Positions 34,056 through 42,307 of a DNA stretch of 64,000 nt are shown here, piece after piece. The position numbers were made by a program, and so were the translations under genes. The first letter of the stretch is position 1; each line of letters begins with the position of its first letter. The stretch is from Roseimicrobium gellanilyticum. Its GTDB lineage: Bacteria; Verrucomicrobiota; Verrucomicrobiia; Verrucomicrobiales; Verrucomicrobiaceae. Below the pieces are notes generated by a model that saw nothing but the letters and a program-made list of their open reading frames with translations, did no database searches and had not been told where the DNA came from. The stretch is taken from contig NZ_QNRR01000004.1 in NCBI RefSeq assembly GCF_003315205.1, forward strand, positions 186,001-250,000, in the 5' to 3' direction.

Positions 34056-35300
34056 TCACGCAGTGTGTGCTGCCGCAGTGTCTTCGCTCTTGCTGCCTTC
34101 AGTCTTGCCATTGCCTTTGCCGAGGAAACTTCCCACCACCGCCCCGAGGACGGCACAGCCGAGGCTGGTGAGGATGGCGGGGGTGACGAAGGCGATGGTC
34201 TTCTGCCACTGGGCGGCCTCGAAGCTGTTCCACGTGTCCATGTTGTTGATGAGCTTCAGCAGGTAGTTGCCGAGTCCCTGGAACACATTCACGGCGCCGC
34301 CCTGGGTGAAGTCGGTGCGCACGCTTTCGGGTTGCACCCAAAAGCTCAAGGCGATGCCGGCCACACCACCAGCAACTGCGAGATGGCGCGCGCGGAGCTT
34401 CGGCAGCCAGTTCACCACGCAGGCGATGAGGAAGGGGATGTTCACCAGGAAGATGAAGCAGAGCATTTCGTTGTTCAGGAACGCCACGCCGCCCATGAGG
34501 CGATCGATGGAGCGGTGCATGACGATGAGGGACACGCCGATGAGAAAGCCAAGCAGGCGGTTCCCGATGGCGAAGATGCAGAAGAACTCCAGGAAGAGGC
34601 CGCTGCCAAAGAAGAGTGTGGCCAGCGTGGGATTATCCAGCATCCAGATGGCCTCGGGTGGATTCCCCGCGAAGGCAGGATCCAGCTCATTCAGGTAGCT
34701 CTGGCGCTGTGTCTTCAGCATGTCCATGGCCACGTATTTCGAGTTGGAGAGCCACATGCCGTTGCTCTTGTCCAGCTTCGTGAAGACGGAGATGAAGTAC
34801 ATGCCGGTGAGGATCACCTGGGACTGAACCAGCATCCATGCACTCAGACGCTCGCTCGGTGGAGTGATGGCCAGCTTGTGCCGGACGCTGTACCAGATCA
34901 CGCAGAAGGCCTGGATGATGAGCGTGCATGTAACGATCTGATTGCCGTGATGATTGAACCCTTGGGACGCATACAGCGTGAAGGGCAGCAGGTGCATGAT
35001 GGCGAGCACGGGTGTCACCACCACAAGCGCATAGCCGCTCACGTACACGGCGAGCAGCGCGATGAAGATGCCCTTGTAGAGAGCCCATGTTTCCGGATTG
35101 GCGAGCCAGGTGAGGTAGGGACCCTCACCGAACCAGTGCAGGATGGTGAGCAATCCCTTCGGATGCGGTTCGCCTGTATAGGTGACCTGCGAGCGGATGG
35201 TGAAGATGAGGAAGGCGGCAAAGAGCAGCCGCAGCAGGAAGCCCTCCACAGGGGAGACCTTGGGGAGCTGATGGAAACCGGAGAAAAGCTTGCGCCACAT
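34056..35300 (-). CDS. HTTM-like polytopic membrane protein
   Basis: 414 residues from ATG 35300 with about nine or ten hydrophobic segments. The block GFNHHGNQIVTCTLIIQAFCVIW and the later FTKLDKSNGMWLSNSKYVAMDM (residue blocks) match the HTTM family. That family covers vitamin-K-dependent-carboxylase-like membrane proteins of bacteria. Most bacterial members have no known substrate. It lies 45 bp downstream of the small partner gene, probably one operon. The C-terminal tail is Lys/Ser/Ala-rich. Confidence 0.75.
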   Translation of the reverse strand: MWRKLFSGFHQLPKVSPVEGFLLRLLFAAFLIFTIRSQVTYTGEPHPKGLLTILHWFGEGPYLTWLANPETWALYKGIFIALLAVYVSGYALVVVTPVLAIMHLLPFTLYASQGFNHHGNQIVTCTLIIQAFCVIWYSVRHKLAITPPSERLSAWMLVQSQVILTGMYFISVFTKLDKSNGMWLSNSKYVAMDMLKTQRQSYLNELDPAFAGNPPEAIWMLDNPTLATLFFGSGLFLEFFCIFAIGNRLLGFLIGVSLIVMHRSIDRLMGGVAFLNNEMLCFIFLVNIPFLIACVVNWLPKLRARHLAVAGGVAGIALSFWVQPESVRTDFTQGGAVNVFQGLGNYLLKLINNMDTWNSFEAAQWQKTIAFVTPAILTSLGCAVLGAVVGSFLGKGNGKTEGSKSEDTAAAHTA

Positions 35301-35345
35301 GGAGCGGGAGAGGGACAAGGAGTAAGGGGCAGGGGACAAGGAGGG

Positions 35346-35852
35346 CTACTCCTGGCCGATGAGGGTGGGTGTTTCGACGACCTCGCGGTTCTCGTAGGTG
35401 AGGTAGTTTTTCACAAGCCGGAGCTTCGCGGGCAGGGCCGCGGTCTGGCCTTTTTGCTTCGCCTCGTCACGCAGGTAGGCGAACATTTCCATGGCGATGG
35501 TCTGCTGGTGCTCGGGCTTCAGGTCCACTGCCTTCACATCCAGTTCCTTGGCGAGTTTTTCTGACTTCGTCCGGTAGATTTTGCCGATTTTCGGGCAGGT
35601 CACGCCGGTGAGAGTTTGAATCGCCACCGGCTTGCCCTCGCCGTCCGTAACCATATAGTATGGGCGTTCCGGGCTCGGATTGGAATACATGGGATAGTTG
35701 GAGATGGGATAGTTCTCCTCCAACTGCAGTGAAACCAGTGTGTAGATGGCCAGGGTCGTGAGCGGACTGATTTTGATGAACTTCCAAATGAGAGGCCAAA
35801 GATTTGTCCCGTCCTTAGACGGGGGGGTAAGGGGTAGGGATTCTGCGCTCAT
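35346..35852 (-). CDS. Single-pass membrane protein paired with the HTTM protein
   Basis: 168 residues from ATG 35852. One hydrophobic segment (SPLTTLAIYTLVSLQL, about 48-63) is followed by an external or periplasmic domain beginning ENYPISNYPMYSNPSPERPYYMV. The aromatic, Pro-rich motif YPISNYPMYSNP is striking and probably conserved. I know no function. Its position directly upstream of the HTTM gene suggests a complex or a substrate-presenting partner. Confidence 0.68.
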   Translation of the reverse strand: MSAESLPLTPPSKDGTNLWPLIWKFIKISPLTTLAIYTLVSLQLEENYPISNYPMYSNPSPERPYYMVTDGEGKPVAIQTLTGVTCPKIGKIYRTKSEKLAKELDVKAVDLKPEHQQTIAMEMFAYLRDEAKQKGQTAALPAKLRLVKNYLTYENREVVETPTLIGQE

Positions 35853-35934
35853 CACGGTCACAAAGACTGGGTTTGCTACCAGCTTAAAAAGAGTACCACA
35901 AGGCACAGATTGCGGAAGAAACAGCGTATTTTGA

Positions 35935-35963
35935 TTGTCCTAACCTTTTCACTTTGTTAAAAT
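35935..35963 (+). promoter_or_regulatory. Candidate promoter of the secreted toroid protein gene
   Basis: TTGTCC and TAAAAT are separated by 17 bp in an AT-rich stretch rare in this window, 26 bp before the chosen ATG at 35990. Confidence 0.4.
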
Positions 35964-35989
35964 ATTTACAATTCATGCAGGAATCCTTC

Positions 35990-38101
35990 ATGAAGGGCAT
36001 CACCAAACTCCTGACTTTCAAGCTGTCGCCAGTGCGACACGGGGTGATGCTCGCCAGTTGTTTGGCGGTTGGCCTCAGTGGGAGCTTGAGGGGGGAAGCT
36101 CAGGAACTCGTCATTCCCGCCTCGGCATCGGTGGCTGCTACCGCGCCGTCTGCGGCGTCGGCCCAAGCTCCAGCGCCGGATTCCCCGGCTGCGATTGCCC
36201 CCGCCACCGCGGCTGCGGCACCGAGCCCGGCGGCTGCTCCTTCTCCCGCTCTCGTGCAGACGCCCGCGACCAAGCCTGCTCAAGCGCAGGATGAAGAATT
36301 TGTCCTGCAATCCGCCACTCTCGTCATGGGACCCAAGGCCGAGCCCCGCCGTGTGCGCCAGCCAGTGCATGAGTACTTTACCGTCTTCGATCCACAGGCA
36401 GGCGGCAGGCAGAGCATTGAGCAGAAGGTGAACCCTTTCGTGGCCTACACCAACTTGGGCACGGACTTCGGCTTCATCGGAACCGGTCAGGAAGGCATCG
36501 GGTATGAAACGGGCATGGTGAGCATCACCATGCCACCGGACAAGTGGGGTGGCATGTGGCACAGCCTCGCGGGCCTCGGCAGTGATCTGGACTACGTGCT
36601 GGACTTCCGCGCCTGCTATCCGCCGTACATCGCGGCGAGGTATCAACCCAAGGTGGTGGGCCTGGAACTGCGTGCCAAGGGGAAGGGGACCTTCAAGGTG
36701 GAGATCAAAGGCGCCGACCAGAAGACACTGTGGGAGAAAGTGTTCGTCGTGGACTCGCCGGACATGCGCACCTTTGTGGAGGCGCTGAATGCCGAGGAGA
36801 TTGGCCATGCGAAATTCTTGAACTGGGTGGCTGAGGGGGGCGCGGACGGCCTGCTGGACTCCGTGGCGTTCATTCTGGAGACACCGGCGATTCCCTTCGA
36901 TGAATACGTCTTCCTCGCGAGCTATGCGAAGCTGGCCCGCTGCTTCAGCATGCGCACCGCCTATGTGAAGGACCGCGCGCACATCCGCGATGGCTACTTC
37001 GACAATGTGCCGGCGTGCGGCCTCTTTGCCCTGGGTACGGCGCTCGCTGCGAAGCGCGGCATGGTGAGTGACCGCTTTGCCGAGGATCTGGCGGAGCGTA
37101 TCGAGGATAATATCTCCCATCTCGACACGGCACGCGGTCTGCTGCCGCACTTTGTGAAGCGGCACCAGGATGGACGCTACGGCATTCTGCCTGGCACAGA
37201 GTACAGCACGGTGGACACGGCCATCTACTACCACAGCATGCTGCTGGCGGCAGAGATCCTGGGCCACACGGAACTGAAGGCGCGGATCACGGCGGCGGTC
37301 CGCTCCATAGGACTGGATGACATCATGCTGGATTCCGAGGGGTATGTGCGCCATGGCGTGCGCGAGGACAAGGTGACACCACTGCGCGCTGTGTGGCGCG
37401 ACTGGGGTGGTGAGACCGCGCTGGTGCTGGCCATGGGCGCCATGAATGCGAAGCCGCCGCCCTTCCGCATGGCCTCCAGTGGCCGGGTGTATGATGGCAC
37501 CGGTTTCATTGCGGAGATCCAGAGCCTTTTCTATCCGGACTTCGATGATCCCACGCCGGACTCGCTGACGAAGCAGAACTGGCCTGCCGCACGCAAGACA
37601 CTGCTGCAGCGGCAGAAGGAGTATTTCCCCAAGAACTGGCCGGACAGCGAGGCTGCGCATCGGGGCTTTTACGGCCTCTCTGCCGGTGAGGCGCGCCGCG
37701 GCATGGGCTATCTGGTCGCGGGTGTGGAGCTGACCGGCATGTCCGTGATACATCCGCACTACGTGCTCATGTCCGCCTCCAGCGCGGAGAATTCGGCCGA
37801 GGTGTATGATGTGCTGCGTCGCATGGAGGAGTCCCACCTCTTTCCCCCGTGGGGTATGGTGGAGCACTTCACGAAGGATGTGGATGAATACCTGCCCATG
37901 CTCGGTGCGCTGAATGCGAGCTTCGAGTGTATCAGCTCCTATCATCTCATGATGCGCAGTCGTGGCACCAAGGATGAGCTTTATGATGCCTGCCTGCGCA
38001 ATGCGGACCTGCGGAAGGGTGCGAGCATCTTCTACCCCTCATCCTCAGGAGTCACTTCCTTCGCCGAGAGCAACCTGGGCAGTCCATCAGGCGAGCCGTA
38101 G
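35990..38101 (+). CDS. Secreted helical-toroid (glucoamylase/GH144-like) protein
   Basis: 703 residues. ATG 35990 has AGGA 7 nt upstream and opens a signal peptide ending near GEAQE. An Ala/Pro/Ser linker (about 40-100) follows. A beta-rich region comes next (about 110-285). From about 300 is an alpha-helical domain with DTARGLLPHFVKRHQDGRYG, ILPGTEYSTVDTAIYYHSML, GLSAGEARRGMGYLVAG and PPWGMVEHFTKDV. These are spaced like the (alpha/alpha)6 barrel of GH144/DUF3131-type glucan hydrolases. Probably periplasmic or extracellular polysaccharide processing. Its last 70 bp overlap a convergent Trm112-like gene. Confidence 0.78.
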   Translation: MKGITKLLTFKLSPVRHGVMLASCLAVGLSGSLRGEAQELVIPASASVAATAPSAASAQAPAPDSPAAIAPATAAAAPSPAAAPSPALVQTPATKPAQAQDEEFVLQSATLVMGPKAEPRRVRQPVHEYFTVFDPQAGGRQSIEQKVNPFVAYTNLGTDFGFIGTGQEGIGYETGMVSITMPPDKWGGMWHSLAGLGSDLDYVLDFRACYPPYIAARYQPKVVGLELRAKGKGTFKVEIKGADQKTLWEKVFVVDSPDMRTFVEALNAEEIGHAKFLNWVAEGGADGLLDSVAFILETPAIPFDEYVFLASYAKLARCFSMRTAYVKDRAHIRDGYFDNVPACGLFALGTALAAKRGMVSDRFAEDLAERIEDNISHLDTARGLLPHFVKRHQDGRYGILPGTEYSTVDTAIYYHSMLLAAEILGHTELKARITAAVRSIGLDDIMLDSEGYVRHGVREDKVTPLRAVWRDWGGETALVLAMGAMNAKPPPFRMASSGRVYDGTGFIAEIQSLFYPDFDDPTPDSLTKQNWPAARKTLLQRQKEYFPKNWPDSEAAHRGFYGLSAGEARRGMGYLVAGVELTGMSVIHPHYVLMSASSAENSAEVYDVLRRMEESHLFPPWGMVEHFTKDVDEYLPMLGALNASFECISSYHLMMRSRGTKDELYDACLRNADLRKGASIFYPSSSGVTSFAESNLGSPSGEP

Positions 38102-38244
38102 ATGTGCGTGCCATCTTGCGAGACGAGCGCATCCTCGCTTTCCGGGATGCCATGCGCCTTCTTCTCCTCCGCCGTGGCCGCACGCAGCGGCTGCTTCGTG
38201 GCAGGGCAACGGAGCAGGGCGAGGACTTCAGGCGGCGTGGGCAT
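38032..38244 (-). CDS. Trm112 family protein
   Basis: 70 residues starting MPTPPEVLALLRCPATKQPL and ending near DGLPRLLSAKEVTPEDEG. The start EVLALLRCPATKQPLR and the later IYGSPDGLPRLL are the bacterial Trm112 (YcaR-like) signature; in most, two CxxC-like pairs bind zinc, here only one Cys is clear. Trm112 proteins activate methyltransferases or act as small chaperones. The 3' end overlaps the convergent toroid-protein gene by 70 bp, and both frames look authentic. Confidence 0.8.
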   Translation of the reverse strand: MPTPPEVLALLRCPATKQPLRAATAEEKKAHGIPESEDALVSQDGTHIYGSPDGLPRLLSAKEVTPEDEG

Positions 38245-38309
38245 GGGTGCGGAGGATGGGGGAACAAGGTGTAACGCAAAGCAGCGAACCAGCAAGAGAA
38301 CTGATGGAG

Positions 38310-38366
38310 GGTAGGCCGGAAGGCCTGACCTCCGATGGGTTCCTCTGCTGCTTGGCTGCTTTGCGT
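38310..38366. repeat. Repeat family B hairpin and adjoining GCTGCTTTGCG motif
   Basis: GTAGGCCGGAAGGCCTGACC forms a short hairpin. TCTGCTGCTTGGCTGCTTTG at 38342 resembles motifs near 46176-46198 (inverted) and 60440-60480, 60664-60705. Confidence 0.6.
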
Positions 38367-38431
38367 TAAAAACCTCGCCCTGAGCCTTCATTCCATGATC
38401 CCCTTTTGCATCCGCGCGACGGTCCGATACA

Positions 38432-40321
38432 ATGGGCCCAATGGAAATTGCCGCCCAGTACCGTGCGCTGAAGAAGGAAGGCCGTCTGCAGGAGGCGCTG
38501 CTGCTGGCTCGGCGGGAGATGGCCTCGCTGGAGCCAAATGCGATTTCACAGCTTGGGAAGATGCTGCAGAGGGATCTGTGCACGGGGAGGCAGGACTCGG
38601 CTGAGATTGCGACGGGTGCCTCCACGGTAAAGCCCTTGCGAGTCTTCGTCGCAGGGCAGTGCACCACCACGTATCTGCTGCCCATGCTCGTGGCATGGGC
38701 GTGGGCGGATGGCATGCATGTGCAGGTGAGTGATGCGGAGTACGATCAGGTGGTACAGTCGCTCATGGCTCTGAAGGTGGAGGATGCGCCCGATGTCATT
38801 GTGGTGCTCCCGTGGAACCAGCGGTTGCTTGCGCATGATTCGCGCAGTTCGGCGCAGCGCATTGAGGACGAGGTGGCGTTTCTCCAGCAGTGCTGGGCGC
38901 AGGTGGCGCGGCTGAAGTGCAAACTCGTGCAGGTGTCCTATGACTGGATGGGCGTGGGTGCGCTGGGGTATGGCCTCTCCTCACGGCATGATCACGAGGG
39001 GGATGTGTCCCTCATCCAGCGCGTGAATGCCTCCCTGCGTGCAGCCCTGCCGGCGGGCACGTATCTGGTGGACCTGAAGCATATCAGCTCCTGGCATGGG
39101 AAGTCACGCTTCTACGACGAGCGGAACTATCACTGGCTGAAGCAGCCTTTCTCACCGGAAGGGCTCTCCGTGATGGCACGGCATATCGCAGCAGGCATCC
39201 GCGTGCTCACCGCCGGGCGCAAGAAGGTGCTCGTGCTCGATCTCGATAACACCCTGTGGGGCGGCGTGGTGGGTGAACTGGGCGCGCATGGCGTTGCGAC
39301 CGCCGCAGGCTCGACCGAGGGCGAGGCGTTCCTCGCGTTTCAAAAACATGTGAAGCAGCTCCGGAAGTCCGGCGTGCTGCTCGCGGTGTGCTCGAAGAAT
39401 AACGACGCGGATGCGCGCGAGCCTTTTGAGAAGAATCCGCACATCGTACTGCGCATGGAGGACTTTGCGGCCTTCCACGCTTCCTGGGATACGAAGCCGG
39501 AGCGCCTGCGCCAGATCGCACTCGAGCTGAACCTGGGGCTGGATAGCTTCGTCTTCTTCGATGACAATCCGGTGGAGCGCGCGCATGTGCGTGCGGAACT
39601 GCCGGAGGTGCTGGTGCCTGAAGTGCCTGCGGATCCCTCTCTGTATGTGCGTGTGCTGCAGGAGACGCTCGCGTTTGAAGCGGTGGGACTCACGAGCGCG
39701 GATGCAGAGCGCGCGGCGCAGTACACAGCAGAGAACTCGCGGAAGCAGTCTCTGGGCGTCGCGGCCTCGCCGGAGGAGTATCTCGCTTCCTTGGAAATGG
39801 GCGCAGAGATCCTACCCATCAGTGCGGAGAACATCGATCGTGTGGTGGACCTCATCACGAAGACGAACCAGTTCAACCTCACCACGCGCAGGCATTCGCG
39901 CGCGAAGGTGGAGGAGATGGCGGGCACGCCGGGTGCGGTGTGCTTTGCCGTGCAACTGGCCGACAGATTCGGCGATTACGGCATCATCTCCGTGGTGCTC
40001 TCTGTGCCGGATGAAGACTCTACCGCAGGAGAAGCGCTACGCCTTGATACCTGGCTCATGAGCTGCCGCGCCATGGGTCGCACCGTGGAGCACCTGGTGA
40101 TGAATCACCTCGTGGAGCGTGCCACTGCGGCCGGATATGTGCAGCTGCTGGGCGAGTACCTGCCCACGCCGAAGAATACGCCAGTAAAGGCGCTGCTCCC
40201 GGGCTTCGGATTCCACACGGATGCGGCGGCGGGTCGTGGAGAAAGCTGGCACTCTTTGAGCTTGACTACGGCCCCGGTCCAGAGCACGCAAGTCCGTCTC
40301 CTGATCACGGAGAACGCCTGA
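38432..40321 (+). CDS. FkbH-like HAD-superfamily acyl-activating protein
   Basis: 629 residues, a long-form FkbH protein. The N-terminal region (about 68-255) is SGNH-like with VFVAGQCTTTYL where relatives have a Ser. The HAD domain carries the DxD pair Asp270/Asp272 in LVLDLDNTLWGG, VCSKNNDADA and FFDDNPVERAHVRAELPEV. The C-terminal part (about 455-600) is GNAT-like. FkbH enzymes move glyceryl or related C3 units from 1,3-bisphosphoglycerate onto acyl carrier proteins. No ACP gene is adjacent. With MBOAT and SGNH genes after it, a role in making or delivering acyl groups for glycan O-acylation is likely. ATG 38441 is an alternative start. Confidence 0.88.
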   Translation: MGPMEIAAQYRALKKEGRLQEALLLARREMASLEPNAISQLGKMLQRDLCTGRQDSAEIATGASTVKPLRVFVAGQCTTTYLLPMLVAWAWADGMHVQVSDAEYDQVVQSLMALKVEDAPDVIVVLPWNQRLLAHDSRSSAQRIEDEVAFLQQCWAQVARLKCKLVQVSYDWMGVGALGYGLSSRHDHEGDVSLIQRVNASLRAALPAGTYLVDLKHISSWHGKSRFYDERNYHWLKQPFSPEGLSVMARHIAAGIRVLTAGRKKVLVLDLDNTLWGGVVGELGAHGVATAAGSTEGEAFLAFQKHVKQLRKSGVLLAVCSKNNDADAREPFEKNPHIVLRMEDFAAFHASWDTKPERLRQIALELNLGLDSFVFFDDNPVERAHVRAELPEVLVPEVPADPSLYVRVLQETLAFEAVGLTSADAERAAQYTAENSRKQSLGVAASPEEYLASLEMGAEILPISAENIDRVVDLITKTNQFNLTTRRHSRAKVEEMAGTPGAVCFAVQLADRFGDYGIISVVLSVPDEDSTAGEALRLDTWLMSCRAMGRTVEHLVMNHLVERATAAGYVQLLGEYLPTPKNTPVKALLPGFGFHTDAAAGRGESWHSLSLTTAPVQSTQVRLLITENA

Positions 40322-40518
40322 CGCAACCTTTTGCTCATGACGCCAGTCATCACCACACTCGCACCCCCGTGAAGACGCGGGCGCCGCAGAAAGACCGCGG
40401 TGCCCGGCTCCATGATAGGTACAGCCTGCCCTGAAGAAGGGGCCGGCTGGTGTGAGTCATCCCCGCCATGCCGGGGAGTTAGTGAGTGTGAATGTGCCTT
40501 CGCTGACCGTGCTGCGTC

Positions 40519-41982
40519 ATGCTGTTCAATTCGTTCGACTACGTTCTCTTTTTCCCGCTCGTCTTCGCCTTGTACTGGGCGGTGCCGTTTCGCGCGCAGC
40601 AGGCGCTGCTGCTGGTGGCGAGCTATCTCTTCTATGGATGGTGGGGCTTCTTTGAGCCCAAGCTGAGCGGTTGGGAGAAGGTGCTGCCTCTGGTGCTGCT
40701 CGCAGTCTCCACCATCTTCACGCATGTGTGTGCGAAGGCGGTGTATGCGCTGCCGGAGGAGTCGAGGCGGAGACGCATCTGGTTCTGGATAGGTGTGGCG
40801 GCGAATATCGGGATGCTCGGCTACTTCAAATACCGCGGCTTCTTCCTGGAGAATGTGAATGCGCTGGGTGCGCAGTTTGGGTGGACCACCACGCCTGTGG
40901 TCATGCAATTCATCCTACCCGCGGGTATCAGCTTCTACACGTTTCAAGGTCTCTCGTATCTGATCGATGTCGATGGCGGCTCGCAGAAGCCAGCGGAGAA
41001 GGTGTGGGACTTCGCGCTCTTCCACGCGTTCTTCCCGCAGCTCGTGGCAGGCCCGATTGAACGCAGCCGCAATCTGCTGCCGCAGCTCACGGCACCGCGT
41101 ACGCTCACGCCCGAGCAGCTCTGGAGCGGGCTGCAGCTCATCATCATTGGCTATGTGAAGAAGGTGGCGATTGCCGATGCCATCGCGCCGATGACGCGTG
41201 AGGCCTTTTCGAATCCGGCCTCACAGACAGGTGTGGGGCTCATGCTGGCGCTGTATCTCTTTGCCCTGCAGATCTACGGCGATTTCTCCGGGTATAGTGA
41301 CATTGCCCGCGGCTGTGCACGCCTGCTCGGAGTGAATCTCATGGTGAACTTCCGCCAGCCATACTTCGCGCGGAACATCACCGAGTTCTGGGAGCGCTGG
41401 CACATCTCGCTCTCCACGTGGCTGAGGGACTATGTCTTCGTACCGCTATGCCGCCAGTTCCGCGGGAAGAAATGGCTCAACTTCAATCTCTTCCTCACCA
41501 TGCTCATCTCCGGCATCTGGCATGGGGCCTCGTGGAACTTCGTCATGTGGGGTGTGGTGCTGGGCCTCATGCTCGTGGCGCATAAGCTGTGGTCCGGGCC
41601 GAAGGCGAGCAAGCATCCACATCGCCCGAAGAATGCGCGTGAGTGGCTGGTGCAGGTCAGCGGCATGGTGCTCACCTTCCACTGCGTGTGCCTCACGCTC
41701 ATCTTCGTGAAGACGGCGTCACTCGCGCATGCGTGGGCATTCATCACCGGAATTTTCAGAGGCGGTGCCATCGCACCGGACATCATGGCGCTGTGGTATG
41801 TGGTCTTCTATGGGCTCGTAGTCCTCTTCCTCGACTTCCCCTGCTGGTGGCGGGATCGCGAGCTGCCTGTGGCGGACACGGCTTCACCGTGGAGACGTGG
41901 CGTGACCTATGGTGGACTGCTGTTGCTGCTGGCTTTCCTTGGCGAGATGGAAGGGGTGTCGTTTGTGTATTTCCAGTTTTGA
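40519..41982 (+). CDS. MBOAT family O-acyltransferase (AlgI/DltB-like)
   Basis: 487 residues with about ten hydrophobic segments. The catalytic His is His335 in SGIWHGASWNFV, and a second conserved His is His295 in FWERWHISLSTWLRDYVFVPL. The N-terminus LFNSFDYVLFFPLVFALYW is the usual start of this group. AlgI-type proteins carry acyl groups across the inner membrane for O-acylation of exopolysaccharide or cell-wall glycans. It is 197 bp downstream of the FkbH-like gene and 325 bp upstream of an SGNH-like gene, the normal order for such loci. Confidence 0.93.
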   Translation: MLFNSFDYVLFFPLVFALYWAVPFRAQQALLLVASYLFYGWWGFFEPKLSGWEKVLPLVLLAVSTIFTHVCAKAVYALPEESRRRRIWFWIGVAANIGMLGYFKYRGFFLENVNALGAQFGWTTTPVVMQFILPAGISFYTFQGLSYLIDVDGGSQKPAEKVWDFALFHAFFPQLVAGPIERSRNLLPQLTAPRTLTPEQLWSGLQLIIIGYVKKVAIADAIAPMTREAFSNPASQTGVGLMLALYLFALQIYGDFSGYSDIARGCARLLGVNLMVNFRQPYFARNITEFWERWHISLSTWLRDYVFVPLCRQFRGKKWLNFNLFLTMLISGIWHGASWNFVMWGVVLGLMLVAHKLWSGPKASKHPHRPKNAREWLVQVSGMVLTFHCVCLTLIFVKTASLAHAWAFITGIFRGGAIAPDIMALWYVVFYGLVVLFLDFPCWWRDRELPVADTASPWRRGVTYGGLLLLLAFLGEMEGVSFVYFQF

Positions 41983-42307
41983 GGACGCCTGCTTCACTTT
42001 CATGGTCACCTTTGCTCAGCCGAATGCAGTCTAGTCTCCACACAGCACGACGCTCCCACAAAAACGATGCGGTAGGGATGCGCTCCTGCGCGTCCGTAGA
42101 TGGCGGGCGGAGGCGGTGCGCATCTATGGCGTTGCAGGGTGTTTTGCATCGCAGCACTCCTCCTCCGCCCACATTATTGAGGGACGCGCAGGAGCGCATT
42201 TCTACCGTCCATTTTTTAGAGAATGGTGAGCGCCGCAGATGCGCGAAATTACGGCGCTTCCTTTCTGAACACGGGCTTCTTTTTATTCGCATTGGATCCA
42301 ACTGCTG
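41983..42307. other. Intergenic region of about 325 bp with an inverted-repeat element
   Basis: The inverted repeat at 42071-42206 occupies the middle. No gene is visible. If the MBOAT and SGNH genes are cotranscribed, the message would contain a large hairpin here. Confidence 0.55.
42071..42206. repeat. 136-bp element with 25-bp inverted ends
   Basis: The left arm GGTAGGGATGCGCTCCTGCG plus CGTCC matches the reverse complement of the right arm at 42182-42206 with two mismatches. An inner pair (GGCGGGCGGAGG against CCTCCTCCGCCC) extends the hairpin. Confidence 0.7.

Noticed and set aside
35966-37945. A 659-codon open frame antisense to the secreted toroid protein
   Set aside because: His/Arg-rich shadow without motifs. 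The plus-strand frame has a signal peptide, a ribosome-binding site and family-like blocks.
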